Source of the DNA: Bradyrhizobium cajani
GTDB taxonomy: Bacteria; Pseudomonadota; Alphaproteobacteria; Rhizobiales; Xanthobacteraceae
Direction: 5' to 3'
Assembly (NCBI RefSeq): GCF_009759665.1
Contig: NZ_WQNE01000008.1
Coordinates: 1 to 64,000 of the forward strand
DNA: 64,000 nucleotides
This document shows positions 18,363 through 28,219 of the stretch, in pieces. The notes below the pieces were generated by a model. It ran no database searches. It saw only the letters and a list, made by a program, of their open reading frames with translations, and was not told where the DNA came from. Numbering within the stretch: position 1 is the first letter of the stretch; every line of letters begins with the position of its first letter. The position numbers and the translations under genes are program-made.

Positions 18363-18941
18363 ATGCGCAAAGCGCTGGTAAGCGCAGCCTTGGTTGCGTT
18401 GCTCACCTTGTTCGCCGATGTGAGGCGTCCCGCCGCCCAATTTGCTCCCTTCTGGCCACAAGCGCCGCAGTTGCTCCCCCCGGCCGCCACGCCACCGGCC
18501 ACCGCGCCACCGGCCGACAAGGTCGAGCAAGCCAGGACAGCCCGTCATCGAAGCAGCAAGGCGCACAGGAAGCACGAAATCGTTCGTCAGCCGCCAAATC
18601 AGCGGCAGGTCGCGGAAAGAAACGGATACAAGCGGGTCAGCGATCTCGTGAACTTCCCGAAGTTCTTTCCGGGCCTTGGCATCATCTTCGTCAAGCCCGA
18701 CACTTTGCCGCTGGGGCCATTCCTGTGCTTCGATCGCAGGGATCGTCTCGTGGCGACCGTGTACATGGTCCCGAACAAGGACATCGACGATCACAAGACA
18801 TTGGAGACGGCGGGGTCAGCAGGATCAGTTGACCACGTCAGCCTGTACTTCAATCCCGGTCACCCCGGCGTGGATGTGCCGCATTATCATGTGGTGCTCT
18901 GGCATGTGACCAGGAAACAGGAGGCGCGCGTTGCAAAATGA
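18363..18941 (+). CDS. Small secreted hypothetical protein
   Basis: The ATG at 18363 follows a good GGGAGG ribosome site with 5-base spacing, so I use it rather than the longer open frame. The 192-residue product begins with a signal peptide (MRKALVSAALVALLTLFADV). It continues with a proline/alanine-rich segment, a basic region (ARTARHRSSKAHRKHE) and a compact domain containing GPFLCFDRRDRLVATVYMVP and a His-rich end (DVPHYHVVLWHVTR). The histidines could bind a metal, which is inference. I do not recognise the family. It probably shares a transcript with the TAXI-like gene. Confidence 0.7.
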   Translation: MRKALVSAALVALLTLFADVRRPAAQFAPFWPQAPQLLPPAATPPATAPPADKVEQARTARHRSSKAHRKHEIVRQPPNQRQVAERNGYKRVSDLVNFPKFFPGLGIIFVKPDTLPLGPFLCFDRRDRLVATVYMVPNKDIDDHKTLETAGSAGSVDHVSLYFNPGHPGVDVPHYHVVLWHVTRKQEARVAK

Positions 18942-18971
18942 CATACGGCCGAGGCAGGCCAAAACGTGCGT

Positions 18972-19397
18972 TCAGTACCGTCTCAACAGGCCGCGCTCGG
19001 CGCTGGTATCACCATAGGCGGCGCAGGCTCCCTTCGGGTTCTTGATCAAGTCCGCCTTGACGCGCCTGAACGTCTTGTTGGCCGTCTCGAACACCTCGGG
19101 GCGGAATTTAGCGGGATCGTAGCTTTCCCCGTCGCGGGCCTTGATGGCCGCAGCATAAGCGTCGATCATTGCCATCGCCGCATCGGGGCTGCCGAGCAGC
19201 CGGGCGCCGAGTTGAACACCGCCGCTACCGTCGACCTCGTAGCCGTCGCATCGCTGTTCGAGCACCGCGGATGCGGTGACGAGCTGGTCGAGGAACGTCG
19301 CCTCGGCGTCGGTGAGCGCTGCGGCCTGCGCCGGCCCTGGTACGAATCCTGGCACGATCATCGCGAGCATGACGACGGCAGGCAGCTTGATTGACAT
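18972..19397 (-). CDS. Small secreted hypothetical protein
   Basis: I start at the ATG at 19397 (MSIKLPAVVMLAMIVPG), preceded by GGAGAGGCGC. The 141-residue product has a signal peptide ending near PAQAAALTDAE and a small helical domain with two cysteines (QRCDGYEV and KGACAAYG) that could form a periplasmic disulfide. Its stop lies 31 bases from that of the convergent gene at 18363. No family is recognised. Confidence 0.6.
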   Translation of the reverse strand: MSIKLPAVVMLAMIVPGFVPGPAQAAALTDAEATFLDQLVTASAVLEQRCDGYEVDGSGGVQLGARLLGSPDAAMAMIDAYAAAIKARDGESYDPAKFRPEVFETANKTFRRVKADLIKNPKGACAAYGDTSAERGLLRRY

Positions 19398-19622
19398 TGC
19401 AGCGCCTCTCCTTTCGGCTTGCACGCCGATTGGATCGATCAGACGTTTGAGGTAGAGCCAGACGCCCCCAGCACAGCGTTGATCCAGATCAACGGACAAG
19501 AGCAACACCGAGCTCGGCGGAAGGCGCATGTGGACGCAATGAAGCAGCTACGCCCTCCGCCGCGCGGCCGTTCTTCGAATTTCGGCGATAACCGGGAAGA
19601 GCCGGATCAGGTCAAATCCATA

Positions 19623-20240
19623 TCAGCGAGAGAAGACGCGCGTGCCGGAAGTCCATGCCCGTTGGTTACCAACTGGACTGGCCCCAATTTCCCAGCCCGC
19701 GCCGCCCCACAGGGCGTCAACCACGCCCAGCTCGCCGACGCCGTCACGGACAAAGAAGATGTTCGGAGCGGAGCTGGTCTGCAGCGCGCCGGTTTCGCCG
19801 TTGGCCTGCAGCGTCAAGAGACACCAGATATCGGCAAGCCTGCTCTCGGCGCGAACGCCCAGCTGGCCCAGGATCTCCGCAGCATTCGAGGACTTGTTCA
19901 AGACGTGGGTCTGCAAGGACGTATCGTCCACTGGTTCGGCCTTGACGGCGAACCGACGCACAAAGGTCGCCCCAAGCCACGAAATCTTGACAGGCGCAGT
20001 CGGTGCGATGCCCTCTTTGAAATGCTCGCTTGCAACGAAGGATTCGTTACGGGGAATGGCGGCCGTCGACGGCGGATCGACGGGTTCACCAGACTTGCGC
20101 TTGATCGAACATTCGATCCTGGCACGGGGAGCAAGCGAGGCCGAGCTGCCGCCATCCGTCTTGTTCTCGTCGGCTCGTGCGCAGACACCCGATGCCGCCA
20201 GAACAATTACGAGACATGCATTGGGCGCGAAGCGGCGCAT
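19623..20240 (-). CDS. Secreted hypothetical protein
   Basis: A 205-residue frame beginning MRRFAPNACLVIVLAASGVC and ending its signal near ARADENKT. The rest is a mixed alpha/beta sequence with two cysteines (IECSIKRK and DIWCLLTL). I do not recognise a domain. Base composition here is less GC-rich than the metabolic genes around it. The signal peptide at the very N-terminus supports it as real. It may group with the other small secreted genes at 18363-20739. Confidence 0.5.
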   Translation of the reverse strand: MRRFAPNACLVIVLAASGVCARADENKTDGGSSASLAPRARIECSIKRKSGEPVDPPSTAAIPRNESFVASEHFKEGIAPTAPVKISWLGATFVRRFAVKAEPVDDTSLQTHVLNKSSNAAEILGQLGVRAESRLADIWCLLTLQANGETGALQTSSAPNIFFVRDGVGELGVVDALWGGAGWEIGASPVGNQRAWTSGTRVFSR

Positions 20241-20442
20241 TGTTGGTGTCCTTGAACTGCTGATTCAAGAACAAGGTAAACTGTCGATTGCAGCTGTAAA
20301 TCGAGGATTAGGTTTCTGGTTAAGCTTAAAGCAAGGAACTTGTTTGAACTAAATGCCAGCAATCTCCGGAACCGTGCACCTCCACTCGGCAGCGGGCGCG
20401 ACATGCCGGAGGCCTCCAAGGAGGAACTGACGCGCGGCCCTT

Positions 20443-20739
20443 CTACTTGCCTGCCAGGCGCGCGACCGCCTGACTTGCCGGAGGAACCTGCGAGCCCGGT
20501 TCGGAGATCGGCTGCGGCGTGAGCCGGCAGCATCTTGCCTGTGCGCGAAGCGGATCACTCCACATCCAGCGCACGCGCCAGGCTGGATTATAGGCGTAAG
20601 CCGGGATACGCCAGAACCAGATTGTTTCGTAGACGCTGTCCCCGAATCGTCCCACATCCGGGCGTGGCGTTGGCCAGGACGCTGCCGCAACGAGGGCGAC
20701 GGTCAACACCGCGGCCCCTGACAGAACCATCTTGCGCAT
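20443..20739 (-). CDS. Short secreted or membrane-anchored hypothetical protein
   Basis: A 98-residue frame beginning MRKMVLSGAAVLTVALVAAA, a plausible signal or anchor segment. A Trp/Tyr-rich stretch follows (ETIWFWRIPAYAYNPAWRVR), then a cysteine pair (ARCCRL). There is no recognised family and no clear ribosome site. The hydrophobic N-terminus is the main reason to keep it. Confidence 0.4.
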   Translation of the reverse strand: MRKMVLSGAAVLTVALVAAASWPTPRPDVGRFGDSVYETIWFWRIPAYAYNPAWRVRWMWSDPLRAQARCCRLTPQPISEPGSQVPPASQAVARLAGK

Positions 20740-21062
20740 CTTGCTACCACAATCGCTAGAATGAAAAGGCGGTCACTTCCCCGCAACGCAATGCATAGAA
20801 GAAACGTTGGCGTGTTCCGACAATAGAACGCCTATTTCCTAAAACGGAAATCCGGAACTCTACGGTGTGGACCCAGACGTTAGACGCAAGGGCGCCGTTC
20901 GAACCTCCGCCGTCACTACAATCGTATGCGCCTGAACTCCGCGCGAGGGTGTCTGGCCCGACACGCCCTCACCGAGAATCCGACCGCTCCTTTCGCGCGA
21001 GCGAATCTCTTCCGGCTCCGCGCGGAGCCGGAAGCGCAGCTACATGCCTGCAAGCAGCGACG
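20740..21062. other. Gap without a recognisable gene
   Basis: This stretch lies between the short secreted ORF and the uronate dehydrogenase gene. It contains locally AT-rich sequence near 20815-20850 that could hold a promoter for the minus-strand ORF. I see no RNA gene, repeat or convincing ORF in it. Confidence 0.5.
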
Positions 21063-21887
21063 CTACCGCTTATTCCAGTCGATGATGCGGCTCGCATCTC
21101 CGTCGAACTCGGCGCTGCAAAACGCGCCGCCCTGATAGTGGTCGCCGACCGGATCCGGCTTCAGCTTGGCCTGCTCCGCCATCGCGTGCGCCACATGATC
21201 TTCCGAACGGCCGGTCGGGCGATAGCCGAACTCGTAGGCGCGGTGGTTGTCCCACCAGGCACGCTCGTTCAGGGAGGCGCCGTAGAAGATCTCGAAATGA
21301 ATGTCGGGATGTTCGAGCCCGATCTGGCAGAGTTGAACGAGATCCTCGGGCTTCAGCCAGATCGCGAGCCGGCGCTGGTCGAGCGGCATGTCGCCGAAAT
21401 TGCCGATGCGCAGGCAGGTGACCTTGAGGCCGTGCTTGTCGGCGTAGAGCGCGCCGACCGCCTCGCCGAACACCTTGCTGACGCCATAGCGGCCGTCGGG
21501 GCGCGGGGTGACATCGGTGCCGATCTTGTGGTGGCGCGGATAGAATCCGACGGCGTGGTTGGACGAGGCGAACACCACACGCTTGACGCCCTTGCGATAT
21601 GCGGCCTCGAACAGATTGTAGCCGCCGATGATGTTGGCCTGGAGGATGTCGTTCCAGGGACCCTCGACCGAATAGCCGCCGAAATGGATGATGCCGTCGA
21701 CGCCCTCGCAGATCGCCTCGCACTGCGCGAGGTCGGAGAGGTCCGCCGCCTTGAACTGCTCGTTCGCCCCGAGATCCGCAGGGGGGCGGATATCGCTGAG
21801 CAGCAGGTCCGGATAGATCGGCGGCAGCAGTTTACGCAGGCGCGTTCCGATCCCGCCTGAAGCTCCCGTCATCAAAATGCGCGGCAT
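21063..21887 (-). CDS. NAD-dependent uronate dehydrogenase-like SDR
   Basis: A 274-residue extended-SDR protein. The cofactor motif is TGASGGIGTR at 7-16 and the catalytic pair is Y134-xxx-K138 (DGRYGVSKVFGE). The segment VFASSNHAVGFYPR closely matches uronate dehydrogenases, which oxidise galacturonate or glucuronate C1 with NAD to an aldaro-lactone. The divergent SMP-30 lactonase gene at 21979 would open such a lactone, which supports the call. Other epimerase/dehydratase-family activities are not excluded. Confidence 0.8.
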   Translation of the reverse strand: MPRILMTGASGGIGTRLRKLLPPIYPDLLLSDIRPPADLGANEQFKAADLSDLAQCEAICEGVDGIIHFGGYSVEGPWNDILQANIIGGYNLFEAAYRKGVKRVVFASSNHAVGFYPRHHKIGTDVTPRPDGRYGVSKVFGEAVGALYADKHGLKVTCLRIGNFGDMPLDQRRLAIWLKPEDLVQLCQIGLEHPDIHFEIFYGASLNERAWWDNHRAYEFGYRPTGRSEDHVAHAMAEQAKLKPDPVGDHYQGGAFCSAEFDGDASRIIDWNKR

Positions 21888-21978
21888 GTCTTTCCTCGTC
21901 GTTGGCCACCGATTTGCGGCCGTAGATATCTGATGCTAGCAGACTTGGACAGAGGGAACGCAACAACGAGACCTGCAC

Positions 21979-22947
<969 letters not shown>

Positions 22948-22962
22948 GCGCTCCTCTCTCCA

Positions 22963-23074
22963 CCGTCATTCCGGGGCGCGCCGTCTTCGGCGCGAGCCCG
23001 GAATCCATCGTGCGACAGAGTTCGGAGAGGAATGGATTCCGGGCTCGTCGCTTTCGCGACGCCCCGGAATGACG
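22963..23074. repeat. Dispersed inverted repeat (ccgtcattccggggcg family)
   Basis: The outer arms cgtcattccggggcg and cgccccggaatgacg flank inner arms gagcccggaatccat and atggattccgggctc, forming a long hairpin 3' of the SMP-30 gene. Confidence 0.85.
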
Positions 23075-23084
23075 AAACGAAAAA

Positions 23085-23110
23085 CGCCGGAGCGGTTTCC
23101 CGCTCCGGCG
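23085..23110. terminator. Intrinsic terminator hairpin
   Basis: The perfect 10-base stem cgccggagcg / cgctccggcg encloses gtttcc. On the minus strand it is followed by TTTTTCGTTTCG, a good U-tract, so it probably ends the aldehyde dehydrogenase transcript. On the plus strand ctttgtgtgt follows, so it may also help end the lactonase transcript. Confidence 0.7.
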
Positions 23111-23127
23111 CTTTGTGTGTCAGTCCC

Positions 23128-23220
23128 GTAGGGTGGGCAAAGCGCAGCGTGCCCACCAATTTGCGTTTGTCACGCAATGGTGGACACGGCGCGCAAGAAG
23201 CGCGCCTTTGCCCACCCTAC
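23128..23220. repeat. Dispersed inverted repeat (gtagggtgggcaaagcgc family)
   Basis: The arms gtagggtgggcaaagcgc and gcgcctttgcccaccctac flank a central stem. A second copy with the same arms lies at about 29295-29381. Confidence 0.85.
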
Positions 23221-23243
23221 GAAATGCGCGGACGGTCTTTCCG

Positions 23244-23331
23244 CCGTCATTGCGAGGAGCTCTTGCGACGAAGCAATCCAGACTGTCCCCGCGGACGGAT
23301 CCTGGATTGCTTCGCTTCGCTCGCAATGACG
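23244..23331. repeat. Dispersed inverted repeat (cgtcattgcgagg family)
   Basis: The arms cgtcattgcgag and ctcgcaatgacg plus inner gaagcaatccag and ctggattgcttc form the hairpin. It directly abuts the 3' end of the aldehyde dehydrogenase gene, so 22948-23340 consists almost wholly of repeats and a terminator. Confidence 0.85.
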
Positions 23332-23340
23332 ACGCTGCGC

Positions 23341-24771
23341 TTACGCCGCGTTGAAGCCGGCGACGGCCTTCACTTCGAGGAAGTCCTCGAGGCCGTACTT
23401 GCCCCACTCGCGGCCGTTGCCCGACTGCTTGTAGCCGCCGAACGGCGCGGTGCGGTCGTTGGGCACGCCCTGGAGGTTGACGTTGCCGGCGCGGATCTGG
23501 CGGGCAACGCGCTTGGCGCTCTCCACCGTATCGGCCGAGACGTAGCCGGCGAGGCCATAGGGCGTGTCGTTGGCGATCTTCACGGCGTCGGCTTCGTCCT
23601 TGGCACCGAGGATGGTCAGCACCGGTCCGAAGATCTCTTCGCGCGCGATGGTCATCTCAGGGGTGACGTCGGCGAAGATGGTCGGACGGACATAGAAGCC
23701 CTTGTTGACGCCCTCGGGCAGGCCCGGGCCGCCGGCGACGAGGGTAGCGCCCTCGTCGATGCCCTTCTTGATCAAGGCCTGGATCTTGTCCCACTGGCCG
23801 CGATTGACGACAGGGCCGATGGTAGTGCCTTCGCCACGCGGATCGCCCGCCTTGGTCTTGTCGGCGACCGCCTTCGCGATCGCGGCGACTTCCTTCATCT
23901 TCGAGGCCGGCACGATCATGCGCGAGGGCGCGTTGCAGGACTGGCCGGAGTTGTTGAACATGTGCATCACGCCGCCGGTCACCGCCTTCGTGAGGTCGGC
24001 GCCTTCGAGGATGACGTTCGGCGACTTGCCGCCGAGCTCCTGGCTGACGCGCTTCACGGTCGGCGCTGCGCGCTTCGCCACGTCGATGCCGGCGCGGGTC
24101 GAGCCGGTGAACGAGATCATGTCGATATCCGGGTGCTCGCTCATGGCGGCGCCGACCTCGGGGCCGAGGCCGTTGACGAGGTTGAACACGCCCTTCGGCA
24201 CACCGGCTTCATGGAGGATTTCCGCGAAGATCAGCGCCGAGGTCGGGGTGAACTCCGACGGCTTCAGGATCATGGTGCAGCCGGCGGCGAGCGCGGGCGC
24301 GACCTTGCAGGCGATCTGGTTGAGCGGCCAGTTCCAGGGCGTGATCATGCCGACCACGCCGATCGGCTCGCGCAGCACCATGGCGGTGCCGACCGGCTCC
24401 TCGAAATGATAGTTCTTGAGCACGTCGAGCGTGGTCATGAGATGGCCGAGACCGGCGCCGGCCTGGAGCTTCTCCGCCATCGGCAGCGGCGCGCCCATCT
24501 CGTCGGAGACGGCAGCGCCGATCTCCTTGAGACGGCCCTTGTAGATCTCGATGATTTTCGAAAGCAGCGCGACGCGCTCCTCGCGGCTGGTCTGGGAGAA
24601 GGTGGCAAAGGCGCGCTTGGCGGCGGCGACCGCCTTGTCCACGTCGGCCTTGGAGCCCAGCGCAACCTCGTACATCGCCTCTTCCGTCGCGGGGTTGACC
24701 ACGGCGGTGGACTTCTTGACGGCGGGATCGACCCAGGCGCCGTCGATGTAGAATTGCATGCGATTGACCAT
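23341..24771 (-). CDS. NAD(P)-dependent aldehyde dehydrogenase
   Basis: Starting at the ATG at 24771 (MVNRMQFYIDGAWVDP) the protein has 476 residues. The longer open frame upstream to 24852 lacks support. The general base is E246 (RVSQELGGKSPNV) and the catalytic cysteine is C279 (NNSGQSCNAPSR). The cofactor-site sequence TPWNWPLNQ is intact. It oxidises an aldehyde to the acid. Placed near the uronate and sugar-acid genes, a 2-ketoglutarate-semialdehyde-type role is possible, but the active-site context is that of a broad class and the substrate is unknown. Confidence 0.88.
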   Translation of the reverse strand: MVNRMQFYIDGAWVDPAVKKSTAVVNPATEEAMYEVALGSKADVDKAVAAAKRAFATFSQTSREERVALLSKIIEIYKGRLKEIGAAVSDEMGAPLPMAEKLQAGAGLGHLMTTLDVLKNYHFEEPVGTAMVLREPIGVVGMITPWNWPLNQIACKVAPALAAGCTMILKPSEFTPTSALIFAEILHEAGVPKGVFNLVNGLGPEVGAAMSEHPDIDMISFTGSTRAGIDVAKRAAPTVKRVSQELGGKSPNVILEGADLTKAVTGGVMHMFNNSGQSCNAPSRMIVPASKMKEVAAIAKAVADKTKAGDPRGEGTTIGPVVNRGQWDKIQALIKKGIDEGATLVAGGPGLPEGVNKGFYVRPTIFADVTPEMTIAREEIFGPVLTILGAKDEADAVKIANDTPYGLAGYVSADTVESAKRVARQIRAGNVNLQGVPNDRTAPFGGYKQSGNGREWGKYGLEDFLEVKAVAGFNAA

Positions 24772-24924
24772 CGTTAACCTCTTCTTGGGGGCTTGGAGGG
24801 GGCGTTTCGGCAGGCATCCTTGCACGAAAGCGCCGGCAGTTGAACCCGCCATATGCGGGGCCAGCGTTGCGGCGGACGGAGGTTATATGAGCCGATGGCG
24901 GGAACGTGGCAAGGTGGCACAGCG

Positions 24925-25046
24925 CCGTCATTCCGGGGCGCGGCAAAGCCGCGAGCTAGGATGCGCAATTGCGCATCCGAGAATCCATAACCACGATCGG
25001 GAGTATGGATTCCGGGCTCGACGCTACGCGTCGCCCCGGAATGACA
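24925..25046. repeat. Dispersed inverted repeat (ccgtcattccggggcg family)
   Basis: The outer arms cgtcattccggggcg and cgccccggaatgaca and a perfect inner palindrome (ggatgcgcaattgcgcatcc) identify it. It is located between two minus-strand genes, 3' of the PDH-E1-like gene. Confidence 0.85.
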
Positions 25047-25060
25047 GGGAGTTACCTCAA

Positions 25061-27424
25061 TTACACCGCCATCTTCCGATGCAGCACCGGCGCGCCGGTA
25101 GTGAGGCTTTCGGCCGCATCGATGATGGCGTTGGCATCGATGCCGTAGTGCCGATAAAGGTCGGCGATCGTTCCGGTCTGGCCGAACTGCTCGACGCCGA
25201 GCGCCTCGACGCGATGGCCGCGGACACTGCCGAGCCAGCCGAGGGCGGAGGGATGGCCGTCGATCACGGTCACGATGCCGCAATCGCGCGGCAGCGGCGC
25301 CAGCAGCTTTTCGATATGGCTGAGATGCTGCACGCCACGGCGGTCGCGTCGCAATTTCCGCGCGGCGGTCCACCCCGAATGGAGGCGGTCAGCCGAGGTG
25401 ATCGCGAGCAGGCCGACATCGCGCCGGCTCTCGCCGATGAAGCCCGTCGCCTCGATCGCTTCCGGCGCAACCGCGCCGGTATAGGCGATCACGACCTCGG
25501 CATTGGGCCCAGGCTTGCGCAGCCAATAGGCGCCGTCGGTGATGCCCTTCTCCAGTTCGGGCGTCATGATCCGCTGGGCCTGCTCGATGCTGCGCGTCGA
25601 GAGTCGTAAGTACACCGAGCCGCCCTCGCCCGGATCGCGTTGCATGTGCTGGAAACCCCAGCCCATGATCATAGCGAGCTCGTCGACGAAGGCCGGCTCG
25701 AACGAGGCGAGCCCATCCTGCGCCATGCCGATCAGCGGCGTCGCGATCGACTGGTGCGCGCCGCCTTCCGGCGCGAGCGTGAGGCCCGACGGCGTCGCTG
25801 CCACCATGAAGCGCGCGTCCTGGTAGCAGGCGTAGTTCAGCGCATCGAGGCCGCGCTCGATGAAGGGATCGTAGAGCGTGCCGACTGGCAGCAGCCGCTC
25901 GCCGTTGATCTGGTGCGACAGGCCGAGCGCCGAGAGCATGATGAACAGGTTCATCTCGGCGATGCCGAGCTCGAGATGCTGCCCCTTGGGGGAAGCGTCC
26001 CAATTGTAGGTCGATGGAATTTTCTCGCTGCGGAATAGGTCCGCCTTCTCGGCGCGCGCGAACAGGCCGCGGCGATTCACCCAGGGGCCGAGATTGGTCG
26101 ACACGGTCACGTCCGGCGAGGTCGTGACGATGCGTTTTGCCAGCTCGCTGTCGCCGCGTGCGATCTCGTTCAGCACGAGGCCAAAGCCTTGCTGGGTCGA
26201 CATCTGTGGCGACGGCTTGAACGCGAGTTGCTGGGGCACCTCGACGACCGGCGCGCTCAGCCGGCGGCCATCCTGGTTGAACGGAACGCGCGCGAGGAAC
26301 GCCTCTAACTCGGCCGCGTCCTGCGTGAGCCCTTCGAACTTGTCCCATTCGTGTCCGGACCGGATGTTCTGGCTGTCGCGATACTTCTCCATCTGCGCCA
26401 CCGTCATCAGGCCAGCATGGTTGTCCTTGTGGCCCTGGAACGGCAGGCCGACGCCCTTGATGGTGTAGGCGATGAAGCAGACCGGGCGGTCGTGATCGAT
26501 CCTTTCGAACGCCTCCAGCATGCTCGCCATGTCGTGGCCTCCGAGGTTCGACATCAGCGCCAGCAGCTCGTCGTCACTGCGCTTGTCGATCAGTCTGGTG
26601 ATCGGGCCCTGGTCGCCGATCTCGTCGTGCAGGTGCTTGCGGAAGGCCGCGCCGCCCTGGAAGCACAGCGCGGCATAGAGGGCGTTGGGGCAATTGTCGA
26701 TCCAGCGCTTGAGCGCCTCGCCCCCTGGCTCGGCGAAGGCTTCGCGCATCAGGCGGCCGTATTTCACGATGACGACGTCCCAGCCGAAATTGCGGAACAT
26801 GGTCTCGAACTTTTCCCAGAGCCCTTCGCGCACGACGGCGTCGAGCGACTGCCTGTTGTAGTCGACCACCCACCAGGTGTTGCGCAGGCCGTGCTTCCAG
26901 CCTTCCGCGAGTGCCTCGAAGATGTTGCCCTCGTCCATCTCGGCATCGCCGACCAGCGCGATCATGCGCCCTTCGCGGCGATCCTTCATCCAGCCATGCG
27001 CCTTGACATAGTCCTGCACCAGCGAGGCGAACAGCGTCTGCGCGACGCCGAGGCCGACCGAGCCGGTCGAGAAATCGACGTCGTCGACATCCTTGGTGCG
27101 CGAGGGATAGGACTGCGCGCCCTTGAAGCCGCGGAAATTCTCCAGCTTCTCGCGGCTCTGCCGGCCGAACAGATACTGGATGGCGTGGAACACCGGGCTC
27201 GCATGCGGCTTCACCGCGATGCGATCCTCAGGTTTCAGCACGTGGAAATACAGCGCCGACATAATGGTCGCGAGCGAAGCGGACGAGGCCTGGTGGCCGC
27301 CGACCTTCAGGCCGTCCGCGTTGGAGCGGATGTGGTTGGCGTGATGGATCGTCCACGACGACAGCCACAGCGCCTTGCGGGCCAGAGCGTTCAATGTGTC
27401 GAGACGGGCGGAATCGACGGGCAT
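25061..27424 (-). CDS. mdeB: Homodimeric PDH E1-like/transketolase enzyme (MdeB-type 2-oxoacid dehydrogenase E1)
   Basis: I start at the ATG at 27424 (MPVDSARLDTLNALA) behind GGGAG; a longer frame to 27508 would run into the promoter. The 787-residue protein carries the ThDP signature beginning GDAEMDEGN and continuing to WWVVDYNRQSLD, an E1-type middle domain and a transketolase C-terminal domain. It is shorter than AceE (about 890). The divergent Lrp/AsnC regulator matches the mdeR-mdeB arrangement of Pseudomonas putida, where MdeB is a 2-ketobutyrate dehydrogenase E1 homologue in methionine catabolism. No methionine gamma-lyase, E2 or E3 gene is adjacent. The homology call is strong and the substrate is inferred. 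Confidence 0.75.
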   Translation of the reverse strand: MPVDSARLDTLNALARKALWLSSWTIHHANHIRSNADGLKVGGHQASSASLATIMSALYFHVLKPEDRIAVKPHASPVFHAIQYLFGRQSREKLENFRGFKGAQSYPSRTKDVDDVDFSTGSVGLGVAQTLFASLVQDYVKAHGWMKDRREGRMIALVGDAEMDEGNIFEALAEGWKHGLRNTWWVVDYNRQSLDAVVREGLWEKFETMFRNFGWDVVIVKYGRLMREAFAEPGGEALKRWIDNCPNALYAALCFQGGAAFRKHLHDEIGDQGPITRLIDKRSDDELLALMSNLGGHDMASMLEAFERIDHDRPVCFIAYTIKGVGLPFQGHKDNHAGLMTVAQMEKYRDSQNIRSGHEWDKFEGLTQDAAELEAFLARVPFNQDGRRLSAPVVEVPQQLAFKPSPQMSTQQGFGLVLNEIARGDSELAKRIVTTSPDVTVSTNLGPWVNRRGLFARAEKADLFRSEKIPSTYNWDASPKGQHLELGIAEMNLFIMLSALGLSHQINGERLLPVGTLYDPFIERGLDALNYACYQDARFMVAATPSGLTLAPEGGAHQSIATPLIGMAQDGLASFEPAFVDELAMIMGWGFQHMQRDPGEGGSVYLRLSTRSIEQAQRIMTPELEKGITDGAYWLRKPGPNAEVVIAYTGAVAPEAIEATGFIGESRRDVGLLAITSADRLHSGWTAARKLRRDRRGVQHLSHIEKLLAPLPRDCGIVTVIDGHPSALGWLGSVRGHRVEALGVEQFGQTGTIADLYRHYGIDANAIIDAAESLTTGAPVLHRKMAV

Positions 27425-27504
27425 GGCAATGCTCCCGGAAACAGGTCGGTCGATGATACGCCTGCCAGCGGCGCCAGACTTCTCAATTTTTCGCGCCATA
27501 CCCG

Positions 27505-27514
27505 CCAATATTGG
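27505..27514. promoter_or_regulatory. Candidate Lrp/AsnC operator
   Basis: The perfect palindrome ccaatattgg lies in the short divergent gap upstream of the mdeB-like and Lrp-family genes, in an AT-rich stretch with related half-sites (accaatt, cccaat) towards the regulator start. Autoregulation by the adjacent Lrp protein is inferred. Confidence 0.45.
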
Positions 27515-27558
27515 GATAGTTTACCAATTGAACGGCTTAAATCATAGGTTTCATCCCA

Positions 27559-28020
27559 ATGCCCGAGCTCGACGCCATCGACCGAAAAATCCTCGCCCTG
27601 CTCCAGACCGACAGCCGGCTGACCATGCAGGAGCTCGCCGACAAGGTCGGGCTCTCGGTTTCGCCCTGCCACCGCCGCGTCAAGCTGCTGGAGGAGCGCG
27701 GCGTCATCTCGCGCTACGTCGCGACCGTCGACCAGAAGGCGCTGGGGCTGCACGTCAGCGTGTTCATCTCGATCAAGCTGGCGCGGCAGAAGGAGGAGGA
27801 CCTCAATCGCTTCGCCCGCGCGATCTCCAAATGGGACGAGGTGCTGGAGTGCTATCTGATGACCGGCAATCGCGACTACCTGCTGCGCGTGGTGGCGGCC
27901 GACCTCGCCTCCTACGAGACCTTCCTGAAGACCAAGCTGACCCGGCTCGACGGCATCGCCTCGATCGAGTCGAGCTTTGCACTCAGCCAGGTGAAATATT
28001 CGATCGCGCTTCCGGTCTGA
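27559..28020 (+). CDS. mdeR: Lrp/AsnC family transcriptional regulator
   Basis: A 153-residue protein of standard Lrp length. The N-terminal helix-turn-helix reads LDAIDRKILALLQTDSRLTM then ELADKVGLSVSPCHRRVKLL. The C-terminal RAM (ligand and oligomerisation) domain follows from about residue 65. It is divergent from the PDH-E1-like gene and is its likely regulator, as MdeR is in P. putida. The effector is probably an amino acid such as methionine, which is inference from that precedent. Confidence 0.85.
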   Translation: MPELDAIDRKILALLQTDSRLTMQELADKVGLSVSPCHRRVKLLEERGVISRYVATVDQKALGLHVSVFISIKLARQKEEDLNRFARAISKWDEVLECYLMTGNRDYLLRVVAADLASYETFLKTKLTRLDGIASIESSFALSQVKYSIALPV

Positions 28021-28025
28021 CGGTC

Positions 28026-28102
28026 TGTCATTGCGAGGAACCCTTGCGACGAAGCGATCCAGGCCGCCTCCGCGGAGGAGATCGCTTCGCTCGCAATGAC
28101 GG
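28026..28102. repeat. Dispersed inverted repeat (gtcattgcgaggaa family)
   Basis: The arms gtcattgcgag and ctcgcaatgac with gaagcgatc/gatcgcttc inside identify it. It lies just 3' of the Lrp-family gene and may end its transcript. Confidence 0.8.
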
Positions 28103-28219
28103 CTGGGGAGCAGTTCCCGGCACTTCGTTCCGGGGTGGCGACAGGCGACGCTGTCACATGGATGAAACAAAGGGCACCGATGGTCATTTGATAACCGTCC
28201 CCACCCGGGAGCCAGAGCC

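Noticed and set aside
22963..23331. Closely spaced repeats resembling a CRISPR array
   Set aside because: The units belong to different inverted-repeat families, differ in length and have no regular spacers or cas genes.
23032..24777. A 581-codon plus-strand frame antisense to the aldehyde dehydrogenase
   Set aside because: It begins in dispersed repeats and reads as His/Arg/Asp-rich low-complexity sequence typical of antisense frames in GC-rich DNA.
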